A stretch of 62,940 bases of DNA from Bacteroidetes bacterium HGW-Bacteroidetes-10. Lineage in GTDB: Bacteria > Bacteroidota > Bacteroidia > Bacteroidales > UBA932. A model generated the notes under the pieces. The model did not search any database. It had not been told where the DNA came from and saw only the letters and a program-made list of their open reading frames with translations. The stretch is taken from contig PHDT01000010.1 of assembly GCA_002842695.1 (NCBI GenBank), positions 3,051 to 65,990 of the forward strand. Reading direction: 5' to 3'. Below, piece by piece: positions 17,617 through 25,744 of this stretch; positions within the stretch are counted from its first letter, which is position 1, and each line of letters starts with the position of its first letter. The translations under genes were made by a program, and so were the position numbers.

Positions 17617-18006
17617 TTAGTAACTCTGTGTGAATTTAATTTCAACCGCGCCATCACAGGCCTGTGATCTGAAGCCATCGGCTCTGGCAGTACAGTTGTG
17701 CTTATGACCTTGAACTCTTTGCCAAACGGGGCTTTGGGATTGCGGGCGAAGATGTAGTCGATGCAGCGGTCGGGGGTGTCGGCGGGGAAGGTGAAGAGAT
17801 TTTTATCTGTAAGCAGGGTGAAGTGCTGCTCGAGAAGCTTGATGGTGGCCGATTCCGGAAGGGCGTTGAGGTCGCCGGCAAAGAAAATTGGTTTGTCAGT
17901 TTGGGGGGTCTCCTTAATAAGAATTTGGGCAGAGGCAAGGCGGTCGGCCTCAGTAAGGGAAAAATGGGATGAATGCTATGAGCAGCATGGTGAGGATGGG
18001 TTTCAT
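17589..18006 (-). pseudogene. Endonuclease/exonuclease/phosphatase (EEP) family remnant
   Basis: A signal-peptide-like start (MKPILTMLLIAFIPFFPY then stop) at 18006 is followed, in the next frame, by the C-terminal third of an EEP protein: HFSLTEADRLASAQIL, GDLNALPES, DRCIDYIFAR and MASDHRPVMARL. GDxN and SDHRP are the catalytic motifs of the second half of the fold. The first part of the fold, including the metal-binding Glu, is missing, so an internal deletion plus frameshift inactivated the gene. The end (NLIDKVSNN, stop) is read from the right arm of repeat B1. The promoter is preserved. Confidence 0.8.
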
Positions 18007-18029
18007 GGGGTTATGTTTTTAAATTAGAA

Positions 18030-18037
18030 CAAAGATA
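18030..18037 (-). promoter_or_regulatory. -7 promoter element for the EEP pseudogene
   Basis: Minus-strand TATCTTTG, matching TAnnTTTG, 24 bp before the remnant start codon at 18006. Its survival implies recent inactivation. Confidence 0.45.
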
Positions 18038-18069
18038 AAAAAAGAGAGTAAGGGTAATTTTTTTTGTCT

Positions 18070-18077
18070 ACATTTGC
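18070..18077 (+). promoter_or_regulatory. -7 promoter element for the btu operon
   Basis: TACATTTG matches TAnnTTTG and lies immediately before the 5' strand of riboswitch helix P1, so transcription would start at the riboswitch edge. That positional fit strengthens the call. Confidence 0.6.
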
Positions 18078-18079
18078 GG

Positions 18080-18290
18080 TCACATGGTAGTATTCGTTCT
18101 CAATCATAAGAGGCGAAAACTTTAAAATGGGAATTCGGTAAAATGCCGAAGCTATACCCGTAGCCGTAAGTTTCATAGATGTATTTTTGAACTCTATGAC
18201 CACTGAGAAAAACCAGAACACAGATGTGTTCTGCAAATACTTGGGAAGGTCTCAATAATACAGAAACAAGCCGGAAGACCTGCCATAACC
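18080..18290 (+). promoter_or_regulatory. Cobalamin riboswitch 1
   Basis: Conserved B12-box elements appear in order: GAGGCGAAAA, GGGAATTCGGTAAAATGCC, TACCCGTAGCCGTAAG, CCACTGAG, TGGGAAGG, and AAGCCGGAAGACCTGCC. Outer strands (ATGGTAG near 18085 and CTGCCAT near 18280) can form P1. The aptamer binds adenosylcobalamin or a related corrinoid and represses the genes that follow. Downstream is a terminator-like stem, so control is probably at transcription. Confidence 0.93.
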
Positions 18291-18311
18291 AAATATTTTT
18301 GTAAAACTTCG

Positions 18312-18361
18312 GGAATAAAGTTTTTACGAGCGATGTTTCGTTGCTGCCTTATTCCTTTTTA
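18312..18361 (+). terminator. Riboswitch 1 expression-platform terminator
   Basis: GGAATAAAG (18312-18320) pairs with CCTTATTCC (18348-18356) and is followed by a T-rich run (TTTTTAAATTTTT), ending about 15 bp before the start codon at 18378. It is placed where a ligand-stabilised terminator would sit. Confidence 0.6.
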
Positions 18362-18377
18362 AATTTTTGATTAATTT

Positions 18378-19037
18378 ATGAGAGCATTTATCTCATGGAG
18401 TGGTGGTAAGGACTGTTCGTTTGCGCTGTACAAATTTCTTAAAAATCCAGAGAACAAAGCTTGTTACCTGGTCAATTTTGCCCAAGAAAAATCATCAACA
18501 TCCAAATTTCACAGATTTGAAAAAGATATATTCGAATCACAGTCTGCCTCTGTTGGCATACCTTTTATTCAAGAAATAGTCTCTCCAAAAGGATATGAGT
18601 ATCACCTTAAAAAAATTATTTCGATACTTAGGAATGAGGGCATAGATTCTGCCGTTTTTGGAGATATATTCCTGGAGGCCCACAAAACATGGCTTGAAAA
18701 AGTTTGTCAGGAATCCGGGATTTCTCCGGTATTTCCACTATGGGGCAAAGAATCATTAGACATTGCAAATGATTATATACAGTCTGGATTCAAATCTACA
18801 ATTACAACAGTACTGGATAAAAGCGAATTTGCTCCTCTCTTGGGAAAAGAACTAAACGAAGAAACTCTGGATATCATTAAAATGATTGAGGGTGCCGACC
18901 CTTGCGGAGAAAACGGTGAGTATCATACTTTGGTAACAGATGGGCCAATTTTCAACAACAAAATTTCAGTAATCACTGGTGAGTTCTCTAAAGATGCAGG
19001 GCATCTGTTCGTTGCAGTATCCGTTCAAAATAAATAA
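18378..19037 (+). CDS. DUF71/COG2102 PP-loop ATPase, cobalamin-associated subgroup
   Basis: 219 residues. It opens with the PP-loop motif of N-type ATP pyrophosphatases (MRAFISWSGGKDCSFALYKF) and has a C-terminal GEYHTLVTDGP segment typical of the Dph6/DUF71 family. Eukaryotic and archaeal members ligate ammonia to diphthine on elongation factor 2, a substrate bacteria lack. Comparative genomics (de Crecy-Lagard and colleagues, 2012) proposed a bacterial subgroup acting in B12 salvage, clustered with btu genes and riboswitches. This gene is first behind a cobalamin riboswitch and 4 bp ahead of btuF, exactly that context. A corrinoid amidation role is inference. Confidence 0.85.
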   Translation: MRAFISWSGGKDCSFALYKFLKNPENKACYLVNFAQEKSSTSKFHRFEKDIFESQSASVGIPFIQEIVSPKGYEYHLKKIISILRNEGIDSAVFGDIFLEAHKTWLEKVCQESGISPVFPLWGKESLDIANDYIQSGFKSTITTVLDKSEFAPLLGKELNEETLDIIKMIEGADPCGENGEYHTLVTDGPIFNNKISVITGEFSKDAGHLFVAVSVQNK

Positions 19038-19041
19038 CAAT

Positions 19042-19878
19042 ATGAAATTCAGAGAGTTAATCATAGTATTGTTTACAGTGTTGTTTGTTCAGATTTCCAA
19101 CCTTGAATTATCTGCAGAAGACAAATACAATAGAATAGTATCCCTCAGCCCATCAATAACTCAAAGTCTTTATTATCTGGGGGTTCAGGATAAGATATTT
19201 GGATGTACAAGCTATTGCCAAATGGCAATTAGTGATGGTAAGGAGATTGTATCATCTGCAATTAAACCAAATCTTGAAAAAATTGCGGCAATTAAACCAG
19301 ACCTTGTTATTGCTTCTGGTTTCATTCAGGATAGAGATATCAGAACACTGAGGAGTCTTGGAATTAAGGTTAAAATTATCAATACTCCAAAGTCATTTGA
19401 GGAGATTTGCGAGCAGTTTGAAAGCTTAGGTGAGCTTACGGGAAAAATTGACAAAGCAAGAGAAATTGTCTCCAAATCAAGAACAAGAATCAGGATAATT
19501 CAGAAAAAGAGAGAAACACAGACTTACAAGCCGAATATATTTATACAAATTGGGGCATCCCCTGTTTTTACGGTTATTCCCGGAACATTTATGAACGATT
19601 ATATAACCTTTTGTGGCGGAAATAACATCGCATCAAACTTAAAATCCGGAGCCGTTGGTACCGAGTTTATTCTCTCAAAAGATCCTGATTTTATTTTCGT
19701 TGTGACAATGGGAATAGCAGGGAATGAAGAGATAAAAAAATGGGAAATGTTCAAATCCCTTAAGGCAGTAAAGAGCAAGAAGATATTCGTTCTTGAATCT
19801 GATATTGCTTGCCAGCCTACACCATTATCATTTGCAGAAACACTGGAAAAAATTGATAAATACATCTCGAAAAAATGA
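19042..19878 (+). CDS. btuF: Corrinoid ABC transporter substrate-binding protein BtuF
   Basis: 278 residues from the ATG at 19042 (MKFRELIIVLFTVL), chosen over an upstream in-frame ATG because it gives a clean signal peptide and starts after the previous stop. It is a class III periplasmic binding protein: YNRIVSLSPSITQSLYYLG, then KPNLEKIAAIKPDLVIAS, with the long backbone helix in the middle (about 145-170). No lipobox is visible, so it may be soluble in the periplasm. It should deliver corrinoid to BtuCD. The end overlaps cobO by 4 bp. Confidence 0.9.
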   Translation: MKFRELIIVLFTVLFVQISNLELSAEDKYNRIVSLSPSITQSLYYLGVQDKIFGCTSYCQMAISDGKEIVSSAIKPNLEKIAAIKPDLVIASGFIQDRDIRTLRSLGIKVKIINTPKSFEEICEQFESLGELTGKIDKAREIVSKSRTRIRIIQKKRETQTYKPNIFIQIGASPVFTVIPGTFMNDYITFCGGNNIASNLKSGAVGTEFILSKDPDFIFVVTMGIAGNEEIKKWEMFKSLKAVKSKKIFVLESDIACQPTPLSFAETLEKIDKYISKK

Positions 19879-20405
19879 ATAAAACCGGATTAGTACATAT
19901 TTATACAGGAGACGGAAAAGGGAAAACCACCTCAGCAGTAGGACTGGCAGTCAGAGCATTGGGCAGCGGATTTAAAGTTTGTTATGTTTCATTTCACAAA
20001 AGACCGGAGTTATACGGATATGCAGAGATGAATAGTTTACGAAAACTTGGTGCAACAGTAATTAATATAGCCAAAGGACATCCTCATTTAGATTCATCTA
20101 TTGACAAGGACGAGATTGCCCAACAAGTAAAGTCCGGAATGCAGATGGTTTCTGATTTAATAAAGAATGAAGATTTTAATGTGCTGATTCTTGATGAAAT
20201 TATTATTTCAGTACGAGATAATTATTATTCAGAAGAGGAGCTAATATTCTTCATTGATCATAAACCTGAATCGCTTGAACTAATTATTACAGGAAGAGGT
20301 GCTACTCAATCATTAATTGACCATTCAGACTATACCTCTAAAATTGTAAAAGTTTGTCATCCATATGACAAAGGTATAAAGAGCAGAAAGGGTATAGAGT
20401 TTTGA
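19875..20405 (+). CDS. cobO: Corrinoid adenosyltransferase, CobA/BtuR type
   Basis: 176 residues. The P-loop GDGKGKTTSAVGLAVRALG near the start and the segment VLILDEIIISVRDNYYSEEEL fit the CobA/CobO/BtuR family. The enzyme transfers the adenosyl group of ATP to the cobalt of reduced corrinoids, making the coenzyme form needed for later assembly steps. It overlaps btuF and btuC by 4 bp each, so translation is coupled and imported corrinoid can be adenosylated at once. Confidence 0.95.
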   Translation: MNKTGLVHIYTGDGKGKTTSAVGLAVRALGSGFKVCYVSFHKRPELYGYAEMNSLRKLGATVINIAKGHPHLDSSIDKDEIAQQVKSGMQMVSDLIKNEDFNVLILDEIIISVRDNYYSEEELIFFIDHKPESLELIITGRGATQSLIDHSDYTSKIVKVCHPYDKGIKSRKGIEF

Positions 20406-21421
20406 TTATAATGATAATGAATAAAAATCGTTTATATTTTCTAATCCCGCTGCTTATAATAATTTTGTCCGGAGCTGTACTTCTTTCACTTGGAGTTGGG
20501 GAGATGCATCTTTCAATTGAAATGCTTCCCGGGATATTTGCAAATAAAGACTCTATGGAATATGGCGTGCTTTCACAAATTCGGATTCCCAGAACACTGC
20601 TTGCAATCTCAATAGGCGGAAGCTTAAGTCTTGCCGGTGTTATTTTACAAGGTATTTATCACAACCCTCTTGTTGAACCATACACACTGGGGATTTCTGG
20701 CGGAGCATCACTGGGTGTTACCTTGGTTATTGTTACCGGTATTAACTCACTTGGGATGATAACTCTTCCTGTCTCGGGGTTCGCAGGAGCTTTAGTTACA
20801 ATATTTCTTGTCTATTTCCTTGGCTTCCGAAGAGGATCTGTAAGTATAGGCAGGATGCTGCTAACCGGTGTGATGATAAGCTTCATATCTTCTTCTTTGA
20901 TATTGTTTCTGATGTCTGTAACTGAAGTTGAAAACATTCATGGTATTGTATTCTGGACTATGGGATCTCTCAACGAATCAAACTCATATATGGTAAATGG
21001 AATGGTTGCAGTCTCCATCATTTCTCTTGCAATTTCTTACATGTTTACTACTCCGCTTAATGCGCTTAGACTTGGCAATAATATGGCAAGACACCTGGGT
21101 ATAAATTCTCAGCAAGTAATCACATTCCTTTTTATCCTGACTTCTTTGTTAACCGGAACATGCATTGCTGTTGCAGGGGTGATTGGCTTTGTTGGTTTAA
21201 TTATTCCTCATATATCCAGAATAATTGCTGGAACGGACTACAGATATTTACTTATCGTTTCCTTCCTCTGCGGGAGCATTTTTTTATTGTTGTGTGACAT
21301 CCTTGCAAGAACAATTATTTTCCCCAATGAACTTCCTATTGGAGTTATTACCGGAATCACAGGAGGTATTACATTTCTAATTATAGTCAGTCAACCAAAA
21401 CTTAAAATAAAAATTAACTGA
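20402..21421 (+). CDS. btuC: Corrinoid ABC transporter permease BtuC
   Basis: 339 residues with about ten hydrophobic segments, the FecCD/BtuC permease architecture. Characteristic stretches are visible: RIPRTLLAISIGGSLSLAG, GIYHNPLVEPYTLGISGGAS, and VGFVGLIIPHISRIIAGTDYRYL. Alternative starts a few codons downstream (20411, 20417) cannot be excluded. It forms the inner-membrane channel with BtuD. Confidence 0.93.
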   Translation: MIIMIMNKNRLYFLIPLLIIILSGAVLLSLGVGEMHLSIEMLPGIFANKDSMEYGVLSQIRIPRTLLAISIGGSLSLAGVILQGIYHNPLVEPYTLGISGGASLGVTLVIVTGINSLGMITLPVSGFAGALVTIFLVYFLGFRRGSVSIGRMLLTGVMISFISSSLILFLMSVTEVENIHGIVFWTMGSLNESNSYMVNGMVAVSIISLAISYMFTTPLNALRLGNNMARHLGINSQQVITFLFILTSLLTGTCIAVAGVIGFVGLIIPHISRIIAGTDYRYLLIVSFLCGSIFLLLCDILARTIIFPNELPIGVITGITGGITFLIIVSQPKLKIKIN

Positions 21422-21422
21422 T

Positions 21423-22223
21423 ATGAGTTTTTTTGTAGTTGACAATCTTTCATGCGGGTATAAAGATGGATTTATGGTAAATGAAATAAGTTTAAACCTA
21501 CCAAAAGGGGCATTTGCAGGCATCATTGGTTGCAATGGTTCAGGTAAAAGCACAATTTTGAAAGGAATAACCGGTGAGCTCAGCCTTCTGAAGGGGACGA
21601 TATTAATGGATGACATTGATATTTTGACTTTGTCTGTTAAAGAAAGGTCTAAGAGAATTGCAGTAGTGTCCCAATTTATTGAGAAATACCCCATGACAGC
21701 AGAAGAGTACGTTCTTATGGGCAGGACACCTTTCAGAAAAGCATTTCAGTTTTTTGACACACCCGAAGACAGAGAAGAAGCAAATTATTTTCTGGAACTC
21801 ACAGGAATATCACACTTAAAAAGCAAATTAATTACTCAACTAAGCGGAGGAGAACAGCAGATGGTTGCACTGGCATGTGCACTAACACAAAAGCCTTCTC
21901 TTCTCTTGCTGGATGAGCCAACCTCTCACCTAGACATTACATACCAGTCAAAAATTATGAACCTCCTTCACAGGCTTAACGAAAAGGAGGGATTAACAGT
22001 TATTATGATTATTCACGACTTGAATCTTGCTGGAGAATATTGCAATCATCTTACCCTAATCAAAGATGGCCGGATTGTAATTCAGGGAGAGCCAAAAGAT
22101 GTAATAAGCAGTCAAAATATTAATACTGTATACAATACATCTGTTTATGTAGCAACAAATCCAATATCAGGCAAACCTGCAATTTTTCAGGTATCCGAAA
22201 AATGGTTACAGATAAAAAATTGA
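21423..22223 (+). CDS. btuD: Corrinoid ABC transporter ATP-binding protein BtuD
   Basis: 266 residues. Walker A GCNGSGKST, signature LSGGEQQMVALA, and Walker B LLLDEPTSHLD followed by the switch histidine (IIHDLN) are complete. It powers BtuC. Only one base separates it from btuC, and its stop codon overlaps the next start (TGATG). Confidence 0.93.
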   Translation: MSFFVVDNLSCGYKDGFMVNEISLNLPKGAFAGIIGCNGSGKSTILKGITGELSLLKGTILMDDIDILTLSVKERSKRIAVVSQFIEKYPMTAEEYVLMGRTPFRKAFQFFDTPEDREEANYFLELTGISHLKSKLITQLSGGEQQMVALACALTQKPSLLLLDEPTSHLDITYQSKIMNLLHRLNEKEGLTVIMIIHDLNLAGEYCNHLTLIKDGRIVIQGEPKDVISSQNINTVYNTSVYVATNPISGKPAIFQVSEKWLQIKN

Positions 22224-22807
22224 TGAAACTTATCTTAATAAGGCATGGCGAAACTATAGAAAACCAGACAAATATTTGTCAGGGTCAAAATCACGGACAA
22301 TTAAGTCAAATGGGGATTAAGCAGGCAATATATCTTAATGAAGAACTCTCAAAGCTTAAAATTGATATTTGCTTTTCCAGTGACCTTAAACGAGCAATGG
22401 ATACCAGTAAAATTATTTCAATATCTAATGGTTTTCAAATTATTCCCGACTCCAGACTACGTGAGCGGAACCTTGGACAATTACAAGGAAAAGAGTTTCC
22501 TGAAAACTGGGATAGCCTTGCACCTTTATCTGGTGCAGAAACAGTTGTATCAATGATTTCCAGAATTGAAAATTTCTTGAATGAAATTAAGATTAAATAC
22601 TCCAACAATACAATTTTAATAGTTAGTCATGGTATAACAATTACAATATTAATTTCTGTTTGTACTGGAATGAATTTATCCCTGATTCAATCCAATCAAT
22701 TGCCCGGTAACTGCTCAATTTCAATTTTAAAAAATGATAGAACAAAGAATTTCAGATTATTGAAATACAACATCACTAATCATCTAAATAACATGCCTAT
22801 GGAATAA
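22223..22807 (+). CDS. Histidine phosphatase, alpha-ribazole phosphatase-like (copy 1)
   Basis: 194 residues from the ATG at 22223 that overlaps the btuD stop; an upstream ATG at 22202 would add seven unsupported residues. LILIRHGETIENQ is the catalytic RHG motif, LRERNLGQLQGKEF the second conserved region, and ILIVSHGITITILI carries the second histidine. In this locus it probably removes the 5' phosphate from alpha-ribazole phosphate or from cobalamin phosphate (CobC role). A second paralogue lies at 27512. One may act on a different phosphate. Confidence 0.82.
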   Translation: MKLILIRHGETIENQTNICQGQNHGQLSQMGIKQAIYLNEELSKLKIDICFSSDLKRAMDTSKIISISNGFQIIPDSRLRERNLGQLQGKEFPENWDSLAPLSGAETVVSMISRIENFLNEIKIKYSNNTILIVSHGITITILISVCTGMNLSLIQSNQLPGNCSISILKNDRTKNFRLLKYNITNHLNNMPME

Positions 22808-22829
22808 TCCAATAATAAAAAAATAGCCT

Positions 22830-22985
22830 CTGTTGGTAAAAGAGGAATCCGGTAATCAATAATATGAGAAGCCGGAGCTGTACCCGCAGCCGTATGTCTT
22901 GATAATATCTTCCGGAAAATTATGCCACTGTCTCAAGATGGGAAGGCGTTCCGGAACAAAGACGAGCCGGAAGACCTACCAACAA
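22830..22985 (+). promoter_or_regulatory. Cobalamin riboswitch 2
   Basis: P1 is formed by TGTTGGTA (22831-22838) and TACCAACA (22977-22984). Between them are the class hallmarks AGAGGAATCCGGT, GCCGGAGCTGTACCCGCAGCC, GCCACTGTCTC, ATGGGAAGGCG and GAGCCGGAAGACC. It precedes the outer-membrane receptor gene and its assembly operon. Confidence 0.95.
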
Positions 22986-22987
22986 GC

Positions 22988-23064
22988 ACAACCATCGCTT
23001 TCGGGACAAAAAAGCATAATAACATCTAGGTCTGATTATTATCACTCGAAAGTTTGTGGTTAAG
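22988..23064 (+). promoter_or_regulatory. Possible expression platform of riboswitch 2
   Basis: CAACCATCGCTTTCG around 22990 can pair with CGAAAGTTTGTGGTT around 23047-23061, forming a long-range stem between the aptamer and the start codon at 23094. There is no strong T-run right after it, so control could be at translation or by an alternative fold. Confidence 0.4.
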
Positions 23065-23093
23065 CAAGATGTTTAACTGTAAAACTTTTTATA

Positions 23094-25211
23094 ATGAACT
23101 TAAAATTACTGGCATTTATATGTGCCATCATTCTACCAATTAGTGCCCAGGCACAAGATTCAACAAAAAATTACAAAATGGGAGAGGTTGTTGTGACCTC
23201 AACCCGTATGCAAATTCCTCTAAAAAATATTCCTCAGAAAGTAGAAATCCTCAACCGTTCAATTATTAACAACTCACCCGGTGAGAATCTTGGAGATATA
23301 CTTAAACGATACACCAATCTTAATATTATTCAGTACCCAGGGGCCATGATAACAATAGGTCTGAGAGGATTCCCCGCAACAGCACACTCCAGAAATTATA
23401 CGCTTATCTTAATTGACGGACTTCCCTCCGGGACCAATAACTTAGCAATTATACCATCAGATATAATTGAAAGCATTGAAATAGTAAAAGGTCCCTACTC
23501 TGTTCTCTACGGATCTGATGCAATGGGCGGAGTAATTAATATTATAAGCAGAAAAACTAAAAACAAGGCCGAAGGTAGTGCCGAGATGGGAGTTGGAAAT
23601 TTTGGAAGAAGAAATTTTAATGGCTATGCTTCCGGCTCAATCGCTCCGTCACTTCTGTTTTCAATGTCATTCTCCAGACAAGAACAAAACAGTGATTATA
23701 GAATAGGGGCAAAAAACCTGCTAAATATCTCAGATACAGAAGTTAATATTCTTGACAAAAAATCATATGGGGATGTGATGGAAAACTCCAGATATCAGCT
23801 AAATCAGTTTAATGGGAAGCTAGAGTATGAAATTAATAGAAAAATTGATGTTAAAATATTTTCATCACTTACTGCATCAAATGATATTGAAACACCCGGC
23901 AATTACTGGCATAGCTACGGAAAGTCAAAAAAGGACATAAACAGGTTTGCAAATTACGGAGAGATCAAATATGTAGAAAAAAACAATATTTTAATAATTT
24001 CTCCTTATTTAAGCATTCAGAAAGAGTCTAATTATGATGGAAATACAGAATCGGCATTCATTAATTCATCAGAAAATATAAGGCAATCTGGCATTAGAAT
24101 TGGGAATACCCATACTTGGAATGAACTTAAGTGGCTGATTGGGTCAGATTTGGATAAATATGAGGTTAGCTCTCATCGATACTCAGCAAAACTTACTCCA
24201 ACCAATCCATATCGCCCGGATCATAACAGACAATCAGTTTCTGCCTTTACACAACTTACATACAAGTTGAATAATCTGTTTTTAAGTGCAGGAGGCCGGA
24301 TAAATTATATCACTTATCTGATGAAACCCAACGAATTCCTTAATAATCATGAAAAAAAATCGAGTTATACGAATTTCAATCCATCAATTGGAGTCAAATA
24401 CAGCATCTTGCCCCAGCTCGCATTACGAGCAAGCTATGGCAATGCCTTTTATGTACCTGACGCATATAAAAGTGCAGGTGTATATAAAATCGGGAAAAAG
24501 ATATATATAGGAAACAACAAACTAAAGCCTGAGAACGTAAATTCATTTGACATAGGAGCAAATTTTGGGAAAAGTGACATTATTAATATTGAATTAACCT
24601 ATTTCCAAAATTATTACAAAAATAAGATTGTCAATGACAACAGCCGAAAAGATACAGTAACTTATAAAAATGCATCTAATGGAACTATGAGTGGAATTGA
24701 AATCCTTTTCTCTTCAAATATTGCCAAGTTATGGAGCAGTAGCTACAAACTAGAGTTCTTTGGAGGAGCTACCGGCTTTATAAAAAATTCCTTTAAAGAC
24801 AAAGTGAAGAATATTAACGGTGAAGAGATAATTATTGAAAAAGCATCTCTTTACACAAGAAATTTCACAGCAAATTTTGGATTAGCATTTAATAATTATA
24901 ATGGTTTTGAAGCTAGAATCAGTGGAAGGTACATAGGTAACAGACTTGAAAATGACTGGATCGCTTGGGATAATTTAAGACCCGGCATTTTAGCTGAGCA
25001 TTACTATAACAAGGAAGGATATACAGCTAAGGACCAGATTCTTCGTCACTCTGACCATCTGATTTTTGATATGTCTGCGTTTTATACAATAAACAGAAAC
25101 GCAAAAATTGGCATAACTGCTTCCAATCTATTAGATGAAAACTATTCAGAAAAAGATGGATACAATATGCCGGGCAGAGGTATTATGGGACAATTCTGCT
25201 TGTATTTCTAA
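23094..25211 (+). CDS. btuB: TonB-dependent corrinoid receptor (BtuB-like)
   Basis: 705 residues. Signal peptide about 1-20 (ISAQAQD); a TonB-box-like EVVVTSTR segment; plug domain with IPQKVEILNRSII, GLRGFPATAHSRNYTLILIDGLPSG and VKGPYSVLYGSDAMGGVINIIS; then a beta-barrel ending in an aromatic residue (GQFCLYF). It lies directly behind a cobalamin riboswitch and ahead of cobU, so corrinoids are the likely ligand. It lacks the CarboxypepD-like N-terminal domain seen in the receptor at 35392. Confidence 0.92.
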   Translation: MNLKLLAFICAIILPISAQAQDSTKNYKMGEVVVTSTRMQIPLKNIPQKVEILNRSIINNSPGENLGDILKRYTNLNIIQYPGAMITIGLRGFPATAHSRNYTLILIDGLPSGTNNLAIIPSDIIESIEIVKGPYSVLYGSDAMGGVINIISRKTKNKAEGSAEMGVGNFGRRNFNGYASGSIAPSLLFSMSFSRQEQNSDYRIGAKNLLNISDTEVNILDKKSYGDVMENSRYQLNQFNGKLEYEINRKIDVKIFSSLTASNDIETPGNYWHSYGKSKKDINRFANYGEIKYVEKNNILIISPYLSIQKESNYDGNTESAFINSSENIRQSGIRIGNTHTWNELKWLIGSDLDKYEVSSHRYSAKLTPTNPYRPDHNRQSVSAFTQLTYKLNNLFLSAGGRINYITYLMKPNEFLNNHEKKSSYTNFNPSIGVKYSILPQLALRASYGNAFYVPDAYKSAGVYKIGKKIYIGNNKLKPENVNSFDIGANFGKSDIINIELTYFQNYYKNKIVNDNSRKDTVTYKNASNGTMSGIEILFSSNIAKLWSSSYKLEFFGGATGFIKNSFKDKVKNINGEEIIIEKASLYTRNFTANFGLAFNNYNGFEARISGRYIGNRLENDWIAWDNLRPGILAEHYYNKEGYTAKDQILRHSDHLIFDMSAFYTINRNAKIGITASNLLDENYSEKDGYNMPGRGIMGQFCLYF

Positions 25212-25215
25212 AATT

Positions 25216-25725
25216 ATGAAAAGGGTAATTTTTATCACAGGAGGTCAACGATCTGGTAAAAGTAAATTTGCTCAAGGGTTGGCGGAGAGTTTCTCCGCCA
25301 ACCCTGTTTATCTCGCTACAGCTCGAGTATGGGATAGCGATTTTAAGAAAAGAATTGAGAGACATAAAAGAGACCGGGGAGAACACTGGGATACTCTAGA
25401 AGTTGATAAAGAAATTGGCAGTTTAAACCTTAAAGGAAAAACAATCTTGCTTGATTGCATAACACTTTGGCTAACCAATATCTATCATGACAATCAATAT
25501 AATCTTGAAAGGTCACTATCTAAAGCAAAAGAGGAGTGGGACAAATTTTCAAATCAAGATTTCAACCTGATTGTAGTCAGTAATGAAATTGGAATGTCAT
25601 TGCATGCGCCTGATGAGAGTTCGCGACACTTTGCAGACCTGCAGGGATGGATAAATCAGCATATAGCAGGTAAAGCAGATCAGGTATATCTTATGATTAG
25701 CGGAATTCCGCTGGAATTAAAATAA
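25216..25725 (+). CDS. cobU: Adenosylcobinamide kinase / adenosylcobinamide-phosphate guanylyltransferase
   Basis: 169 residues from the ATG at 25216 (MKRVIFITGGQRSGKSKF), which sits 4 bp after the receptor stop; the longer in-frame extension lies inside that gene. P-loop GGQRSGKS, guanylylation-site region (RHKRDRGEHWDT), DCITLWLTN and VSNEIGMSLHAPDESSRHF are all present. It phosphorylates adenosylcobinamide and transfers GMP to give GDP-cobinamide, the entry of salvaged cobinamide into nucleotide-loop assembly. Confidence 0.95.
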   Translation: MKRVIFITGGQRSGKSKFAQGLAESFSANPVYLATARVWDSDFKKRIERHKRDRGEHWDTLEVDKEIGSLNLKGKTILLDCITLWLTNIYHDNQYNLERSLSKAKEEWDKFSNQDFNLIVVSNEIGMSLHAPDESSRHFADLQGWINQHIAGKADQVYLMISGIPLELK

Positions 25726-25744
25726 CATAAATAAATTCATTAAA

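Noticed and set aside
18295..18302. TATTTTTG, a match to TAnnTTTG, just after riboswitch 1
   Set aside because: A promoter here would bypass the riboswitch. The TACATTTG at 18070, placed exactly before helix P1, explains transcription better, and AT-rich spacers contain such matches by chance.
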